64,000 bases of DNA from Aquibium carbonis (GCF_003970795.1 NZ_RWKW01000033.1:1-64000), one strand, 5' to 3'; positions 19,234-28,509 are shown, counted from the first letter of the stretch. The notes: generated from the letters alone by a model not told the origin. Numbers and translations are program-made.

Positions 19234-19925
19234 CGGTTCTGTTCTACGCGACCGGCATTCTCCTGGTCGCGCTCTTGCTGGCCTTCGCCTTCGTTCGCGC
19301 CGATGCGGCCACCGTGGCCCGAACCATCGGCTTGCTCGGTCCGGCGCTGCTCGCCCTAGCCAGTCTCGGCCTGTTGGCGGTCGGCCGGGTCGGCCTTGCG
19401 GGCGCGGCTTTCTCCGGCGCCGCCGCCTGGTATCTGTCCGGACGGCAGCGGCGGGCGGCGCAGCCGAGCCCGGGCAAGCGTTCGACCGTGCGCACGGCGG
19501 CCCTGGAAATGGAACTCGACCACGACAGCGGCGTGCTTGCCGGCCTGGTGCTGGCCGGCCATTTCGAAGGTCGCGAACTTGCCGGCCTGTCGCGCGAGGA
19601 TCTGCTTTCCCTGCATGCCGAGCTGTCGAGCGACGCCGACAGCCTACAGCTTCTGGAAGCTTATCTTGACGGCCGTTTCCCCGGTTGGCGTGACGGCATG
19701 GACGCGCACGTTGGCGGGGGGGAGAGACGCGCGCCAGGCTCTGGCGCCATGACTGAGCAGGAGGCCTACCAGATCCTTGGTCTTGAAGCGGGCGCCAGTA
19801 CGGCGGACATCCGCAAGGCGCATCGCCGCCTGATGCAGCGCGTGCACCCCGACCTCGGCGGCTCGTCCTTTCTTGCGGCGCGTATCAACGAGGCCAAGGA
19901 CGTTCTGCTGAATGGTCATGACTAA
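19230..19925 (+). CDS. J-domain protein with N-terminal membrane anchor
   Basis: 231 residues. Two closely spaced hydrophobic stretches at the N-terminus (about 4-22 and 30-60) make it a membrane-anchored protein, followed by a basic linker, an acidic helical region (about 90-140), and a C-terminal J-domain: EAYQILGLEAGASTADIRK, then RRLMQRVHPDLGG with the HPD tripeptide that stimulates DnaK ATPase. It resembles membrane-anchored DnaJ-like (DjlA/PAM18-like) co-chaperones with reversed topology to DnaJ. Overlaps the VWA gene. Confidence 0.85.
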   Translation: MTVLFYATGILLVALLLAFAFVRADAATVARTIGLLGPALLALASLGLLAVGRVGLAGAAFSGAAAWYLSGRQRRAAQPSPGKRSTVRTAALEMELDHDSGVLAGLVLAGHFEGRELAGLSREDLLSLHAELSSDADSLQLLEAYLDGRFPGWRDGMDAHVGGGERRAPGSGAMTEQEAYQILGLEAGASTADIRKAHRRLMQRVHPDLGGSSFLAARINEAKDVLLNGHD

Positions 19926-19958
19926 CTCTCCGTCGACTCACTGACATACCCGGGAGGC

Positions 19959-19977
19959 CGGGGCCGACATGGCCCCG
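19959..19977. terminator. Possible bidirectional stem-loop between convergent genes
   Basis: CGGGGCC / GGCCCCG with a GACAT loop, lying between the ends of the J-domain gene and the convergent carboxypeptidase gene. There is no clear T-run on either side, so terminator activity is uncertain. Confidence 0.35.
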
Positions 19978-19996
19978 CGTTAAGACTGGCTGCAGC

Positions 19997-21325
19997 TCAC
20001 TGCTGCACGGCGTAGCAATCGATCTTCTTTCGCTTGAGGGCCGAACAGGCATCGAAGGCGGCCGTCTTGGTGGTGAAACCGCCATAGCGCGCGCGGTGGA
20101 ACACCGTGCCCTTCAGTTCGAAGAGCTCGGTGAACGGCAACGCGTTGGACAGGATGTTGCCGGCGCGCGACGAGGTCGATTCCAGCACGGCGAGCGCCTG
20201 TTCCTTCGACGGCGTCGAGGCAACCTGCACGACCCAGCCGCCGGTGGCGATGATGGACGCGGTCCGCACCGGATCGACGCCGACACCGGGCGACACCGTT
20301 TCGATTGCGGCTCCGGCGACTGCCGCGGTGGCCATGGCCGCCGGCTCCGGCGCGTAGGCTGCGACGGCTTCGCCGTCGGGCCGGAAATCCGGGGTCGGAA
20401 TGGCGACCTTCGGCAGGGAGATGGCGGCGGTAGCCACCGGCGCGCCACGGTTGATCACCCGGCTGGCGATCAGCGGGCCGCTGCTGCGGGTCGAGGCCTT
20501 GGGGAGATATTCGCGGATCAGCTTGGTCATCTGTTCGTCGCGGCTGGCGCCCGTGCGGCCGCCGATCACCACCGCGACGATGCTGCGGCCATCCGTCTTG
20601 ACGGAAGACACGAGGTTGAAGCCCGACGCGCGGATGTAGCCGGTCTTGATGCCGTCGACGCCCTTCACCCGGCCAAGCAGCTTGTTGTGGTTGCCCATGC
20701 GCGTGGTTCCGAGCGTATAGGACCGGGTGGAAAAATAGTCGTAGTGGTGCGGGAAATGCTCGCGCAGCGCGATGCCGAGGATGGCCATGTCGCGGGCCGT
20801 CGTGCGCTGGTTCGGATCGGGCAGGCCCGAGGCGTTCTGGAAGGTCGTGTTGGCCATGCCGAGCTGGCGCGCCTTGGCAGTCATCTGCCTGGCGAAGCCG
20901 GCCTCGGTGCCGCCGAGGAGTTCGGCGACGGCGGAGGCGGCGTCGTTGGCCGATTTGGTGACCAGCGAGTAGATCACGGTCTCGACGGTGACGGAATTGC
21001 CGGCGCGCACGCCGATCTTGGTGGGCGGGCGGGCCGCCGCGTGCGCGGAGAAGGGAACGCGCGTGTCCTTGCGGATCCGGCCGCCGTCGAGCGCTTCGAA
21101 GATCATGTAGAGGGTCATCATCTTGGTCAGCGAGGCCGGATAGCGCGCGGCGTCGGCCGATGCCGCGTAGAGGGTCTTGCCGGTATGCGCGTCGATGACG
21201 ATGCCGGCATATTCGACCGCGCGTGCTGGAACGGTCGACAGGGCGGTGATGGCTGCCAGAGCTGCAACCAGGATAAATTTCGGGACAAGGGAAAGGGATC
21301 TGGGGAGACCGTTCGACTGACGCAT
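19997..21325 (-). CDS. D-alanyl-D-alanine carboxypeptidase with C-terminal SPOR domain
   Basis: 442-residue periplasmic penicillin-binding protein (peptidase S11). Signal peptide at residues 1-36 ending ARA; catalytic SxxK as SLTK at 65-68; second motif SAN (KSANDAAS); third motif KTG in GIKTGYIRASGF. A Pro/Ala-rich linker leads to a C-terminal SPOR-like peptidoglycan-binding repeat (GGWVVQVASTPSKEQALAVLE, through YGGFTTKTAAFDACSALKR), as in rhizobial DacC-like enzymes. It trims the terminal D-Ala of stem peptides. ATG with GAAGGTG upstream. Confidence 0.92.
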   Translation of the reverse strand: MRQSNGLPRSLSLVPKFILVAALAAITALSTVPARAVEYAGIVIDAHTGKTLYAASADAARYPASLTKMMTLYMIFEALDGGRIRKDTRVPFSAHAAARPPTKIGVRAGNSVTVETVIYSLVTKSANDAASAVAELLGGTEAGFARQMTAKARQLGMANTTFQNASGLPDPNQRTTARDMAILGIALREHFPHHYDYFSTRSYTLGTTRMGNHNKLLGRVKGVDGIKTGYIRASGFNLVSSVKTDGRSIVAVVIGGRTGASRDEQMTKLIREYLPKASTRSSGPLIASRVINRGAPVATAAISLPKVAIPTPDFRPDGEAVAAYAPEPAAMATAAVAGAAIETVSPGVGVDPVRTASIIATGGWVVQVASTPSKEQALAVLESTSSRAGNILSNALPFTELFELKGTVFHRARYGGFTTKTAAFDACSALKRKKIDCYAVQQ

Positions 21326-21551
21326 GCTGCACCTTCGAATTCTTGTTGTTCGATTTCAGCGACACGCGTGCCGCCACGACATGGGGTCAGACGGTAGGTC
21401 AGCGTCGTTACCAATCCGTTTAAGGTAACCGGAATATTGCCCGATCCATGACCATTCGGTTCGAGTTTTAGGAAATGCGCGGTCACGCAACGTCAGGATC
21501 GAGGCGCCGGTTGAGATTGCGTTCGAGCCGCGAGCGCACTAGAAGCCGGGG

Positions 21552-22052
21552 ATGACAAAACGCGTCGCCATCTATGCCGGTTCGTTCGATCCCCTGACAA
21601 ACGGGCATCTGGACGTGCTGAAAGGCGCGCTGGCGGTTGCCGACGAGATCATCGTCGCGATCGGGGTCCAGCACGGCAAGACACCCGTCTTCACCTTCGA
21701 CGAGCGCGTCGCCCTGATCAAGGAAGTGGCCTCCACCGAATTGCGTGCCGACGAAGGCAGGGTGCGGATCATCGCGTTCAGCGGCCTGCTGATCGACGTC
21801 GCGCGCGCGAACGGCGCCACGATCATGATCCGTGGCCTGCGCGACGGCACGGACCTCGACTACGAGATGCAGATGGCCGGCATGAACGAGACCATGGCGC
21901 CGGAGTTGCAGACCGTGTTCATTCCGGCGAGCCCTTCGGTCAGAACCATTACCGCCACACTCGTCAGGCAGATCGCGGCCATGGGCGGCGAGATCCGCCC
22001 CTTCGTCCCGGCGGCCGTGGCGCAAGCGCTGGCCGCCAAGTTCAAAGCCTGA
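21552..22052 (+). CDS. coaD: Pantetheine-phosphate adenylyltransferase
   Basis: 166-residue PPAT, the penultimate step of coenzyme A synthesis (4'-phosphopantetheine + ATP to dephospho-CoA). The nucleotidyltransferase motif is [16 protein letters not shown] near the N-terminus; [19 protein letters not shown] and the [16 protein letters not shown] segment (family ISSTxVRE region) are present. Usual family length is about 160 residues. It heads a run with two peptidyl-prolyl isomerase genes. Confidence 0.96.
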   Translation: MTKRVAIYAGSFDPLTNGHLDVLKGALAVADEIIVAIGVQHGKTPVFTFDERVALIKEVASTELRADEGRVRIIAFSGLLIDVARANGATIMIRGLRDGTDLDYEMQMAGMNETMAPELQTVFIPASPSVRTITATLVRQIAAMGGEIRPFVPAAVAQALAAKFKA

Positions 22053-22075
22053 CACTTTCCAGGGAGAAAAACGCA

Positions 22076-22654
22076 ATGCTGCTCAAACAGCTGGTCTCGA
22101 CCTGCCTCATTTCGGCCGGTCTCGTCTTCGGAGCGCTGGCCGCCGAGCCGGAGGATACGCTGATCCTCACACTGAAGGATGGCGACGTGACGATCGCGTT
22201 GCGCCCCGACCTCGCGCCCAGGCATGTGGAGCGGATCAAGACGCTGGTTCGCGAAGGCGCTTACGACAACGTCGCCTTCCACCGCGTCATCGAGGGCTTC
22301 ATGGCCCAGACCGGCGACGTCGAGTTCGGCGACATGTCCGACGGCTACAATGCGCGTCGCGCCGGTACCGGCGGGTCGTCGTTGCCGGACCTGCCGGCCG
22401 AGTTCTCCCGCACGCCTTTCGTGCGCGGCGTGGTCGGTATGGCCCGCGCGCAGGACCCCAACTCCGCCAATTCACAGTTCTTCATCATGTTCGCGCCCGC
22501 GCCGAACCTCGACGGCGCCTACACGGTGGTCGGCCAGGTGGAGAGCGGCATGGACGCCGTCGACAAGATCAAGCGCGGCGCGCGCAACGCCAATGGCGTC
22601 GTTCAGGATCCGGACCGCATCATCGACGCGCGGATCGCGGCCGACCCGCAGTAA
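22076..22654 (+). CDS. ppiA: Periplasmic peptidyl-prolyl cis-trans isomerase (cyclophilin type)
   Basis: 192-residue cyclophilin with an N-terminal signal peptide (MLLKQLVSTCLISAGLVFGALA, cut near AA|EPE), so it acts in the periplasm. Cyclophilin core: VAFHRVIEGFMAQTGD with the catalytic Arg, the GGSSLPDLPAEFS loop, GVVGMARAQDPNSANSQFFIMF. AGGGAGAAA lies upstream. Lies 23 bp after coaD and 60 bp before a second, cytoplasmic cyclophilin gene; the linker has a 6-bp G+C-rich hairpin (22664-22681). Confidence 0.92.
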   Translation: MLLKQLVSTCLISAGLVFGALAAEPEDTLILTLKDGDVTIALRPDLAPRHVERIKTLVREGAYDNVAFHRVIEGFMAQTGDVEFGDMSDGYNARRAGTGGSSLPDLPAEFSRTPFVRGVVGMARAQDPNSANSQFFIMFAPAPNLDGAYTVVGQVESGMDAVDKIKRGARNANGVVQDPDRIIDARIAADPQ

Positions 22655-22714
22655 AGCAGGCAAGCGGGCACGCAAGCCCGCCCCGCACCAAAACCAAACG
22701 AAGGGAGCCCAGAG

Positions 22715-23224
22715 ATGGCTGAAATCAAGGATCCGGAAAACACCCTGCTGATGGAGACGACCAAGGGCAGTGTCGTCATCGAGCTGTTTCCCGACCTGGC
22801 ACCCGGCCATGTCGGCCGGATCAAGGAACTCGCCCGCGAAGGCGCCTATGACGGCGTGGTGTTCCACCGCGTCATCGAGGGCTTCATGGCCCAGACCGGC
22901 GACGTGAAGTTCGGCAAGTCGGGCGGCGCCTCGTTCAACCCGGCGCGCGCCGGCATGGGCGGCTCCGACAAGCCGGACCTGAAGGCGGAGTTCTCCAACA
23001 TGAACCACGCCCGCGGCACCTGCTCGATGGCGCGGGCGCAGAACCCGAACTCGGCCAACTCGCAGTTCTTCATCTGCTTCGGCGATGCCGGCTTCCTCAA
23101 TCGTCAGTACACGGTCTGGGGCCAGGTCATCGAAGGCATGGACAATGTCGACAAGATCAAGCGCGGCGAGCCGGTGCAGGATCCCGACATGATCGTTTCG
23201 ATGAAAGTTGCGGCCGACGCGTGA
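22715..23224 (+). CDS. ppiB: Cytoplasmic peptidyl-prolyl cis-trans isomerase (cyclophilin type)
   Basis: 169-residue cyclophilin without a signal peptide. Contains VVFHRVIEGFMAQTGDVKFG, the family GxGGSDKPDLKAEFS insert and RGTCSMARAQNPNSANSQFFICF. It is the cytoplasmic partner of the exported cyclophilin just upstream, and the two share long identical stretches, suggesting a tandem duplication followed by divergence. AAGGGAGC precedes the ATG. Its stop codon overlaps the following membrane-protein start. Confidence 0.93.
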   Translation: MAEIKDPENTLLMETTKGSVVIELFPDLAPGHVGRIKELAREGAYDGVVFHRVIEGFMAQTGDVKFGKSGGASFNPARAGMGGSDKPDLKAEFSNMNHARGTCSMARAQNPNSANSQFFICFGDAGFLNRQYTVWGQVIEGMDNVDKIKRGEPVQDPDMIVSMKVAADA

Positions 23225-23682
23225 TGCGTTCCATGGCGGGCGTGATCTGGCCGCTCGTCGGCATCATGGCCGGTGCGGCGCTCGCGCTGCAGGCGCCCGT
23301 CAACTCCGCGCTGGCGCGCGGCCTTGGCCAGCCGGTCGCGGCCGCCGCCTTCTCCTTCCTGTCGGGGGCGATCGTGCTCGGCCTCGTTTCCGCCGGCTGG
23401 GCCAGGATGCAGGGCACGGTGATCGACTTCGGCGCGCCCGCGCTTTGGCTCTTCGTCGTCGGCGGCTGCCTCGGCGGCTTCTATGTCACCTGCGTGGTGG
23501 TGTTGGTGCCGAAGCTCGGCGCCGCCGCGCTAATCGCCTTCGTCGTGGCGGGCCAGCTTCTCGCGGGCCTTCTGATCGATCGCGTCGGCCTGCTTGGCGT
23601 CGCCGTGCGCGAACTGACGCTCGGCCGCGTGGCCGGCGCCGTGCTGCTGATCGTCGGCGCACTGATGATCCGCCGGTTCTGA
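23224..23682 (+). CDS. DMT family transporter (DUF606 / YdcZ-like)
   Basis: 152-residue membrane protein with about five hydrophobic helices; the pattern GIMAGAALALQAPVNSALARGLGQP near the N-terminus is the DUF606/YdcZ hallmark, a half-size drug/metabolite transporter family. Start at ATG 23224 overlaps the ppiB stop by one base (a GTG at 23221 is also possible). Half-size DMT proteins usually work as dimers; substrate unknown. Confidence 0.85.
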   Translation: MRSMAGVIWPLVGIMAGAALALQAPVNSALARGLGQPVAAAAFSFLSGAIVLGLVSAGWARMQGTVIDFGAPALWLFVVGGCLGGFYVTCVVVLVPKLGAAALIAFVVAGQLLAGLLIDRVGLLGVAVRELTLGRVAGAVLLIVGALMIRRF

Positions 23683-23691
23683 AGCGCTGCG

Positions 23692-24768
23692 ATGAAGGTC
23701 GACCTCTTCGATTTCGAACTGCCCGAGGCCAGCATCGCGCTGCGCCCGGCCGAACCGCGCGATGCGGCGCGTCTGCTCGTCGTGCGGCCGGGCGAGGGTC
23801 TTCGCGACGCGGTGGTGCGCGACCTTCCGGACTTCCTGCGGGAAGGCGACGCGCTGGTCTTCAACGACACGCGGGTGATCCCCGCCCAGCTGTCGGGCAC
23901 CCGGCGGCGCGGCGAGGCGGTGGCGCATGTCGACGCGACGCTGCACATGCGCACCGGCCCGGATCGCTGGAAGGCCTTCCTGCGGCCGGCCAAGCGGGTG
24001 GCCGTGGGCGACCGCATCGTCTTCGGCCATGACGGCAACGCCTGCATGCTCGGCGCGCTGGAGGCCACGGTCGAGGACAAGGGCGAGGCCGGCGAGGCGC
24101 TGCTCGTCTTCGACCTCTCCGGGCCGCTGCTCGACGAGGCGCTGCACGCCGTCGGCCACATGCCGCTGCCGCCCTACATCGCCTCCAAGCGGCCGCAGGA
24201 CGCACGCGATCTCGTCGACTACCAGACCATCTACGCCCGCGAGGAAGGCGCGGTGGCCGCGCCGACCGCGGGCCTCCACTTCACGCCGGGCCTTTTCGCC
24301 AGGCTGGACGCCATGGGCGTCGAGCGCCACTTCGTCACGCTTCATGTGGGGGCGGGGACCTTCCTGCCGGTCAAGGCCGACGACACCGACGACCACCGCA
24401 TGCATGCCGAGATCGGCCATGTGGACCAGGCGACGGCGGAGGCGCTGAACGCGGCGCGCGCGCGGGGCGGGCGCATCATCGCCGTTGGCACCACGTCGCT
24501 GCGCCTGCTCGAGAGCGCAGCCGCCGCGGACGGCACGCTGTCGGCCTGGTCGGACGCCACTTCGATCTTCATCACGCCGGGCTACCGCTTTCGTGCGGTC
24601 GACGGGCTGATGACCAATTTCCACCTGCCGCGCTCGACGCTGTTCATGCTGGTCTCGGCCTTCAGCGGGCTGGAAACCATGCGCGCCGCCTATGCCCATG
24701 CGATCGGCAATGGCTACCGCTTCTATTCCTATGGCGATGCATCGCTGCTATGGCGCGCCGACGACTGA
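23692..24768 (+). CDS. queA: S-adenosylmethionine:tRNA ribosyltransferase-isomerase
   Basis: 358-residue QueA, which transfers the ribosyl moiety of SAM onto 7-aminomethyl-7-deazaguanine in tRNA to make epoxyqueuosine. Family blocks: N-terminal [42 protein letters not shown], the [20 protein letters not shown] stretch, [12 protein letters not shown] and [15 protein letters not shown]. Forms a queuosine operon with tgt, which starts 23 bp after its stop. Confidence 0.96.
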   Translation: MKVDLFDFELPEASIALRPAEPRDAARLLVVRPGEGLRDAVVRDLPDFLREGDALVFNDTRVIPAQLSGTRRRGEAVAHVDATLHMRTGPDRWKAFLRPAKRVAVGDRIVFGHDGNACMLGALEATVEDKGEAGEALLVFDLSGPLLDEALHAVGHMPLPPYIASKRPQDARDLVDYQTIYAREEGAVAAPTAGLHFTPGLFARLDAMGVERHFVTLHVGAGTFLPVKADDTDDHRMHAEIGHVDQATAEALNAARARGGRIIAVGTTSLRLLESAAAADGTLSAWSDATSIFITPGYRFRAVDGLMTNFHLPRSTLFMLVSAFSGLETMRAAYAHAIGNGYRFYSYGDASLLWRADD

Positions 24769-24791
24769 TTTCGCCGACCCGGGACGATCCC

Positions 24792-25922
24792 ATGACCGAC
24801 CAGTTCACCTTTCGCGTGCTCGCGACCGACGGCAAGGCGCGCCGCGGCGAGATATCGATGCCGCGCGGGACGGTGCGCACCCCCGCCTTCATGCCGGTCG
24901 GCACCGCGGGCACGGTCAAGGCGATGTATCTCGACCAGGTGCGCGACCTCGGCTCCGACATCATCCTCGGCAACACCTATCACCTGATGCTGCGGCCGGG
25001 CGCCGAGCGCATGGCCAGGCTCGGAGGCCTGCACGAATTCGCCCGCTGGCCGCATCCGATCCTGACCGACAGCGGCGGCTTCCAGGTCATGTCGCTGGCG
25101 CAGTTGAGGAAGCTGACCGAGAAGGGCGTCACCTTCAAGTCGCATGTCGACGGCGCCGCCTACGAGATGACGCCCGAGCGCTCCATCGAGATCCAGGGCC
25201 TGCTCGACTCCGACATCCAGATGCAGCTCGACGAATGCGTGGCGCTGCCGGCCGAGCCTTCAGAGATCGAACGCGCGATGGAACTGTCGCTGCGCTGGGC
25301 CGAGCGCTGCAAGACCGCCTTCGGCCAGCAGCCCGGCAAGGCGATGTTCGGGATCGTGCAGGGCGGCGACATCGGCAGCCTGCGGGAGCGCTCGGCCTCG
25401 GCGCTGAAGGCCATGGACTTGAAGGGCTACGCCGTCGGCGGCCTTGCGGTCGGCGAGCCGCAGGCGGTGATGCTCGACATGCTGGACGTGACCTGTCCCG
25501 TTCTGCCGGCGGACAAGCCACGCTACCTGATGGGGGTCGGCACGCCCGACGACATCGTCAAGTCGGTGATGCGCGGCGTCGACATGTTCGATTGCGTGAT
25601 GCCGACGCGGGCCGGCCGCCACGGGCTCGCCTACACGCGGCGCGGCAAGATCAACCTGCGCAACGCCCGCCACGCCGAAGACCATCGCCCGCTCGACGAG
25701 GAAAGCGACTGCCCGGCGTCGCGGGACTATTCGCGCGCCTACCTGCACCATCTCGTTCGATCGCAGGAGGCGCTGGCCGGCATGCTGCTCACCTGGAACA
25801 ACCTCGCCTACTACCAGAGCCTGATGCAAGGCATCCGCGACGCGATCTCGCAGGCCCGGATGGACGATTTCGCCGCCGAAACGTCGGAACGATGGGCCAG
25901 GGGTGATCTTCCGGCGCTCTGA
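24792..25922 (+). CDS. tgt: Queuine tRNA-ribosyltransferase, degenerate zinc site
   Basis: 376-residue tRNA-guanine transglycosylase, exchanging guanine 34 for preQ1 in GU(N) anticodons. Substrate-site blocks are present: [23 protein letters not shown], the catalytic loop GGLAVGEPQ, and [13 protein letters not shown]. The usual zinc ligands (CxCxxC and a later His, e.g. C318/C320/C323/H349 in Zymomonas) read Ser305, Cys307, Ser310 and Asn336 here, in [17 protein letters not shown] and [11 protein letters not shown]. So three of four ligands are replaced while the surrounding fold is conserved. ATG 24792 chosen over an upstream in-frame ATG inside queA. Confidence 0.95.
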   Translation: MTDQFTFRVLATDGKARRGEISMPRGTVRTPAFMPVGTAGTVKAMYLDQVRDLGSDIILGNTYHLMLRPGAERMARLGGLHEFARWPHPILTDSGGFQVMSLAQLRKLTEKGVTFKSHVDGAAYEMTPERSIEIQGLLDSDIQMQLDECVALPAEPSEIERAMELSLRWAERCKTAFGQQPGKAMFGIVQGGDIGSLRERSASALKAMDLKGYAVGGLAVGEPQAVMLDMLDVTCPVLPADKPRYLMGVGTPDDIVKSVMRGVDMFDCVMPTRAGRHGLAYTRRGKINLRNARHAEDHRPLDEESDCPASRDYSRAYLHHLVRSQEALAGMLLTWNNLAYYQSLMQGIRDAISQARMDDFAAETSERWARGDLPAL

Positions 25923-25979
25923 GGACGTAACAGCTTTCGACCCGCGCGCTCGACGCGCCTCCCAGGGAGGAAGCCCGCC

Positions 25980-26402
25980 ATGAAATACGTCACCGCCTAC
26001 GGCATCGCGGTCGTCATCTTCCTGATCGTCGATGCCATCTGGCTCGGCATCGTCGCCCGCGGCTTCTATTCGTCGCGCATGGGCGAGCTCCTGCTCGACC
26101 AGCCGCGCTGGGGCGTGGCGGCCATCTTCTATCTCGTCTATGTCGCCGGGCTGGTGTATTTCGCCATCAGCGTCGGCATGGCGCAGGACAGCATCGCGGC
26201 CGCCGCGCTGAACGGGGCCTTGTTCGGCTTCTTCTGCTACCTCACCTACGACGCCACGAACCTGGCGGTGCTGAAGGGATACGATCCGGTCGTGGCGCTG
26301 GTGGACGTCGTCTGGGGCACCGTGCTCAGCGCCACGGTCGCCGGCGGCACCCTGTTTGCGATGCGCACTTTCGGCCTCTTGCCCCAAACATCCGTGGGGT
26401 GA
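25980..26402 (+). CDS. DUF2177 family membrane protein
   Basis: 140-residue protein with four hydrophobic helices and the DUF2177 pattern: VVIFLIVDAIWLGIVARGFYSSRMGELL, the NGALFGFFCYLTYDATNLAVLKGY segment and VVWGTVLSATVAGG. GGGAGGAAG lies just before the ATG. Function unknown; the acidic residues within the helices suggest a transporter or channel-like role, which is inference. Separate from the queA-tgt operon by 57 bp. Confidence 0.88.
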   Translation: MKYVTAYGIAVVIFLIVDAIWLGIVARGFYSSRMGELLLDQPRWGVAAIFYLVYVAGLVYFAISVGMAQDSIAAAALNGALFGFFCYLTYDATNLAVLKGYDPVVALVDVVWGTVLSATVAGGTLFAMRTFGLLPQTSVG

Positions 26403-26406
26403 GGCT

Positions 26407-26826
26407 TCAGGTGCTGAGCGCGTTCGATGCCCGCATGCTGACCCCGGTGATCAGCCACGTTCCGTCCCCCTGGCTTTCCAGCGTGTAGACAGCCTCGTAG
26501 GTCTTGCCGTCGGGGCCGACCAGCAGCACCTGCTGGACGATCGAACTCGCGTTCATCTCCTGCGACTTGCCGAAGGCATAGCTCTGCGGGCGGCGCACCG
26601 GCATGTAGCCGCTTTCCACCATCGACATGAACGACTGCTGCGTGGGGAAGATGCGCTTGATGTTCGGTGCGGCGAAGGAATAGGCCAGCGCCGCGTCATC
26701 GGCCAGGAAGGCTTCGATCTGGCTCTGGATCACCTGCTGGGCAGCCTTCACCTCGGTTTCGCCGGCCGTTGCCGGTCCAGCCGAAAGGAAGGCGGCGAGA
26801 ACGGCGGATGCGATCAGTCTCTTCAT
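26407..26826 (-). CDS. DUF4864 domain-containing exported protein
   Basis: 139 residues with a signal peptide (MKRLIASAVLAAFLSAGPATA). The mature part matches DUF4864: QVIQSQIEAFLADDAALAYSFAAPNIKRIFP, FMSMVESGYMPVRRPQSYAFG, and a C-terminal strand pair VYTLESQGDGTWLITGV; the fold resembles NTF2-like proteins. Function unknown. GAGGAGG precedes the ATG. Divergent from the ATP-grasp gene, with a 257-bp spacer that contains a 14-bp palindrome. Confidence 0.85.
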   Translation of the reverse strand: MKRLIASAVLAAFLSAGPATAGETEVKAAQQVIQSQIEAFLADDAALAYSFAAPNIKRIFPTQQSFMSMVESGYMPVRRPQSYAFGKSQEMNASSIVQQVLLVGPDGKTYEAVYTLESQGDGTWLITGVSMRASNALST

Positions 26827-26932
26827 GGCAAAACCTCCTCGGCCACGATCCGTCCGTCGGCGCGGACGTCAGCAGATACGGCGGCTGCGTCTTTTCGGTT
26901 TCATCCGGCCAAGGAACCTCGCTGGAAACGGG

Positions 26933-26946
26933 GCGTTGCGCAACGC
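26933..26946. promoter_or_regulatory. 14-bp perfect palindrome in a divergent promoter region
   Basis: GCGTTGCGCAACGC, perfectly self-complementary, lies in the 257-bp spacer between the divergent DUF4864 and ATP-grasp genes. A candidate operator for a dimeric regulator; no family can be named. Confidence 0.35.
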
Positions 26947-27083
26947 AAATGCAGTCGGCGAGGCAGAGTGCCACTTTGTTCGGCAAACGCCGGGAATCGA
27001 CGCTTTCGCAGGCGGCCGCGGGCGATTGCGCTTGATTTCCGCAGGCGAACACTCTGAAATGGCTGCCATAGGGGAGTATCTCA

Positions 27084-28499
27084 GTGAAAGCGTTCGACGA
27101 GATGCGGCCGGACGGTTCGACCGTACGAGATCCGTACCAGGCCTATGACGGTTGGTTGCAGTCGCAGGACAAGGCCCGACTGACCGAGAAGACCGGAGAC
27201 GCCGAGCGCGTCTTTCGGAAGACCGGCATCACGTTCAACGTCTATGGCGAGACCGATGCCGCCGAACGTCTGATTCCGTTCGACATCGTGCCGCGCATCA
27301 TCTCGGGCCGGGAATGGCGCCGGCTCACCCAGGGCATCGAACAGCGCGTCGTGGCGTTGAACGCCTTTCTGGACGACATTTACCATCGCCAGGAAATCCT
27401 GCGCGCCGGCCGCATCCCCAAGGAACTGATCGCCGGCAACGAGGCCTTCCTGCCCGAGATGATCGGCGTGAAGCCGCCGGGCGGGGTCTACACCCACATC
27501 ATCGGCGTCGACATCGTGCGCACCGGCGAGGACGAGTTCTACGTCCTGGAGGACAATGCCCGCACGCCGTCAGGCGTGTCCTACATGCTGGAAAACCGCG
27601 AGACGATGATGCAGCTCTTCCCGGAGCTGTTCCAGCAGGTCAAGGTGCGGCCGGTCGAAAACTATCCGCAGTTGCTGCGCCAGTCGCTGTCGCGGGTCCG
27701 GCCGGAAGGTTGCCGCACGGAGCTGCCGCGCGTGGCGGTGCTCACTCCGGGCATCTACAATTCCGCCTATTTCGAGCATGCCTTCCTCGCCGACCAGATG
27801 GGGGTCGAGCTTGTCGAGGGCTCGGACCTGCGCGTCATCGACGGGCGCGTGGCGATGCGCACGACCGAGGGCTACAAGGCGATCGACGTGCTGTATCGTC
27901 GGGTCGACGACGATTTCCTCGATCCGCTGACCTTCCGTCCCGACTCTGCACTGGGCATCGCCGGGATCATGGACGTCTACCGCGCCGGCAAGATCACCAT
28001 CGCCAATGCGCCCGGCACCGGCATCTCCGACGACAAGGCGATCTATTCCTACATGCCGGAGATCGTCGAGTTCTACACCGGCCGCAAGGCGCTGCTCGGC
28101 AACGTGCCGACCTGGCGTTGCTCGGAAGAAGACAGCCTGAAATACGTGCTGGAGCACCTGGAAGAGCTGGTCGTGAAGGAAGTCCACGGCTCCGGCGGCT
28201 ACGGCATGCTGGTCGGCCCGGCGTCCTCGAAGAAGGAGCGCGAGGCTTTCGCGGCCAAGCTCAAGGCGCGGCCCAAGAACTACATCGCCCAGCCGACCCT
28301 GTCGCTGTCGACCTGCCCGATCCTGACGGAAGCCGGCCTGTCGCCCCGCCACGTCGACCTTCGCCCCTTCGTGCTGGTGTCCGACAAGATCCAGATCGTG
28401 CCCGGCGGCCTGACGCGCGTCGCGCTCAAGGAAGGATCGCTGGTGGTCAATTCCTCGCAGGGCGGCGGGACGAAGGATACGTGGGTGCTGGATGACTAG
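27084..28499 (+). CDS. Circularly permuted type 2 ATP-grasp protein
   Basis: 471-residue protein of the COG2308-type circularly permuted ATP-grasp family, predicted amide or peptide ligases. Recognisable stretches: RGITFNVYG-like (KTGITFNVYGETD), GVDIVRTGEDEFYVLEDNARTPSGVSYMLENR, LTPGIYNSAYFEHAFLA, GIMDVYRAGKITIANAPGTGISDDKAIYSYMP, VVKEVHGSGGYGMLVGP, and AQPTLSLSTCP. First gene of the four-component set ATP-grasp, alpha-E, transglutaminase, Anbu peptidase. Established co-occurrence of these families suggests synthesis and turnover of a peptide-like product or protein tag; no product is known. Confidence 0.92.
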   Translation: MKAFDEMRPDGSTVRDPYQAYDGWLQSQDKARLTEKTGDAERVFRKTGITFNVYGETDAAERLIPFDIVPRIISGREWRRLTQGIEQRVVALNAFLDDIYHRQEILRAGRIPKELIAGNEAFLPEMIGVKPPGGVYTHIIGVDIVRTGEDEFYVLEDNARTPSGVSYMLENRETMMQLFPELFQQVKVRPVENYPQLLRQSLSRVRPEGCRTELPRVAVLTPGIYNSAYFEHAFLADQMGVELVEGSDLRVIDGRVAMRTTEGYKAIDVLYRRVDDDFLDPLTFRPDSALGIAGIMDVYRAGKITIANAPGTGISDDKAIYSYMPEIVEFYTGRKALLGNVPTWRCSEEDSLKYVLEHLEELVVKEVHGSGGYGMLVGPASSKKEREAFAAKLKARPKNYIAQPTLSLSTCPILTEAGLSPRHVDLRPFVLVSDKIQIVPGGLTRVALKEGSLVVNSSQGGGTKDTWVLDD

Positions 28500-28509
28500 C
28501 GGGGAGGGG

